Under the pieces are notes generated by a model, which worked only from the letters and a program-made list of their open reading frames with translations, was not told the origin of the DNA and did not search any database. DNA of 6,797 bases. It comes from Actinobacteria bacterium UBA3012. Its GTDB lineage: Bacteria; Actinomycetota; Actinomycetes; Nanopelagicales; Nanopelagicaceae. The stretch covers positions 1,269 to 8,065 of the forward strand of contig DDZI01000108.1 of NCBI GenBank assembly GCA_002346305.1, written 5' to 3'. Below, one piece after another: positions 5,574 to 6,797 of this stretch. Made by a program: the position numbers and the translations under genes. Within the stretch, counting starts at the first letter, position 1; each line of letters starts with the position of its first letter.

Positions 5574-6788
5574 ATGGCAAAAATTAAAGTATCTGGAACT
5601 GTTGTTGAACTTGATGGCGACGAGATGACTCGTATCATCTGGCAGTTCATCAAGGAGCAGTTGATTCTTCCTTACCTAGATGTAAATCTTGATTATTACG
5701 ATTTAGGTATTGAACATCGAGATGCAACAAATGATCAAGTAACAATTGATAGTGCTCACGCAATTCAAAAACATGGCGTTGGAGTTAAATGCGCGACGAT
5801 TACTCCAGATGAAGCAAGAGTAAAAGAGTTTGGATTAAAGCAGATGTGGAAGTCTCCAAATGGAACTGTCCGCAATATTCTCGGTGGAGTAATTTTCCGT
5901 GAGCCAATCATCATCAGCAACGTTCCACGTTTGGTTCCGCACTGGACTAAACCAATTGTGATTGGTCGTCACGCATTTGGTGATCAATACCGTGCAACAG
6001 ATTTCAAAGTCCCCAGTGCTGGAAAGTTGACCGTTACTTTTACGCCAACTGATGGTTCAAAGCCAATGGAGTTCAACGTCTTTGATTTCCCAGGTGCTGG
6101 TGTGGCTATGACGATGTATAACCTCGACGAATCAATCCGTGATTTTGCGCGAGCATCTATGAATTACGGACTCAATCGCAAGTATCCAGTTTTCTTGTCA
6201 ACTAAAAACACAATTTTGAAAGCGTACGATGGCCGCTTCAAAGATATTTTTGAAGAGATCTTTGAAGCTGAATTCAAAGATAAATTTGCTGCTGCCGGAA
6301 TTACATATGAGCACCGCTTAATTGATGACATGGTGGCTACTTCACTTCGTTGGGAAGGTGGCTATGTCTGGGCTTGTAAGAATTACGACGGCGATGTGCA
6401 ATCAGATACCGTCGCGCAAGGTTATGGATCACTTGGTTTAATGACTTCTGTTTTGATGACTCCAGATGGAAAGATTGTGGAGTCAGAAGCAGCGCACGGA
6501 ACTGTGACCCGTCACTTCCGCGATCATCAAGCCGGAAAAGCGACATCAACAAATCCAATTGCTTCAATATTTGCTTGGACTCGTGGATTGGCTCACCGTG
6601 CCAAGTTGGATAACAATCCAGAACTTGCCAGATTTAGCGACACACTCGAAAGAGTATGTATTGAAACTGTAGAGAGTGGAAAAATGACAAAAGATTTGGC
6701 TTTGCTAATTAGCAAGGATAGCCCTTGGTTAAATACGCAAGAGTTTCTTGCTGCGATCGATGATAACTTGAAAGCAGAAATGAAATAA
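5574..6788 (+). CDS. icd: Isocitrate dehydrogenase, NADP-dependent, homodimeric (eukaryote-like) type
   Basis: Catalyses oxidative decarboxylation of isocitrate to 2-oxoglutarate with NADP. The 404 residues are full length for the homodimeric subfamily that includes human IDH1, and the N-terminal half can be read with the same numbering: substrate arginines Arg100 (SPNGTVR), Arg109 (FRE) and Arg132 (GRHAFGDQYRATDF), then Tyr139. Further on are Lys211 in STKNTILKAYDGRF, metal-binding aspartates in LIDDMVA (251-252) and YDGDVQSD (274, 278), and the NADP-specific loop EAAHGTVTRHFR at 305-316, followed by TSTNPIASIFAWTRGL. This is not the roughly 740-residue monomeric enzyme of Corynebacterium and Streptomyces; mycobacteria have both kinds. 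GGGAG at 5561-5565, eight bases before the ATG, is a good ribosome site. The 29-base gap after mdh is AT-rich but shows no clear terminator, so mdh-icd is probably one transcript. The window ends nine bases after the stop. Confidence 0.97.
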   Translation: MAKIKVSGTVVELDGDEMTRIIWQFIKEQLILPYLDVNLDYYDLGIEHRDATNDQVTIDSAHAIQKHGVGVKCATITPDEARVKEFGLKQMWKSPNGTVRNILGGVIFREPIIISNVPRLVPHWTKPIVIGRHAFGDQYRATDFKVPSAGKLTVTFTPTDGSKPMEFNVFDFPGAGVAMTMYNLDESIRDFARASMNYGLNRKYPVFLSTKNTILKAYDGRFKDIFEEIFEAEFKDKFAAAGITYEHRLIDDMVATSLRWEGGYVWACKNYDGDVQSDTVAQGYGSLGLMTSVLMTPDGKIVESEAAHGTVTRHFRDHQAGKATSTNPIASIFAWTRGLAHRAKLDNNPELARFSDTLERVCIETVESGKMTKDLALLISKDSPWLNTQEFLAAIDDNLKAEMK

Positions 6789-6797
6789 GAAATGAAA

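Noticed and set aside
6702..6715. 14-bp perfect palindrome TTGCTAATTAGCAA near the end of icd
   Set aside because: It is inside the coding frame (residues around 377-381). A 14-bp palindrome is expected about this often by chance in an AT-rich window of this size, and no terminator-like T-run follows.

Overview
The window is a compact block of core metabolism with eight genes, all on the + strand. They are the 3' end of sucD, a polytopic membrane protein of the DUF6350 type, purN, purH, folD, a small DUF3017-type membrane protein, an LDH-like malate dehydrogenase (mdh) and an NADP-type isocitrate dehydrogenase (icd). Gaps are 33 bases or less and several neighbours overlap. No RNA gene, transposon, CRISPR array or convincing terminator is visible, and no gene-free stretch exceeds 300 bases.

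The gene order (sucD, DUF6350, purN, purH, folD, DUF3017, mdh), the two membrane families and details such as the FolD motif GRGLTVGRPLGLLLTRK point to an actinobacterium. Base composition is low for that phylum: about 30-40% GC in most hand-counted lines of DUF6350, purH and mdh. Together with extreme compactness this suggests a streamlined freshwater actinobacterium of the Nanopelagicales (acI) kind. That placement is inference; no search was run.

Layout: 1-210 is the end of the succinyl-CoA synthetase alpha subunit. 214-1323 is the DUF6350 membrane protein, carrying a striking 16-bp inverted repeat. 1310-3447 is purN-purH, overlapping by ATGA. 3473-4560 is folD-DUF3017, overlapping by GTGA. 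4594-6788 is mdh-icd, preceded by a 14-bp perfect palindrome in the longest intergenic gap.

Functionally there are two themes. PurN and PurH are the two 10-formyl-tetrahydrofolate-dependent transformylase steps of purine synthesis, and FolD makes that cofactor. SucD, Mdh and Icd are TCA-cycle enzymes. The two DUF proteins have no known function; their persistence between these genes is the main unexplained biology.

I do not see a new defence, mobile or biosynthetic system. The features worth a second look are the inverted repeat inside DUF6350, the palindrome in front of mdh, a local GC-rich island at about 4141-4620, and the use of an LDH-like rather than a classical actinobacterial malate dehydrogenase.
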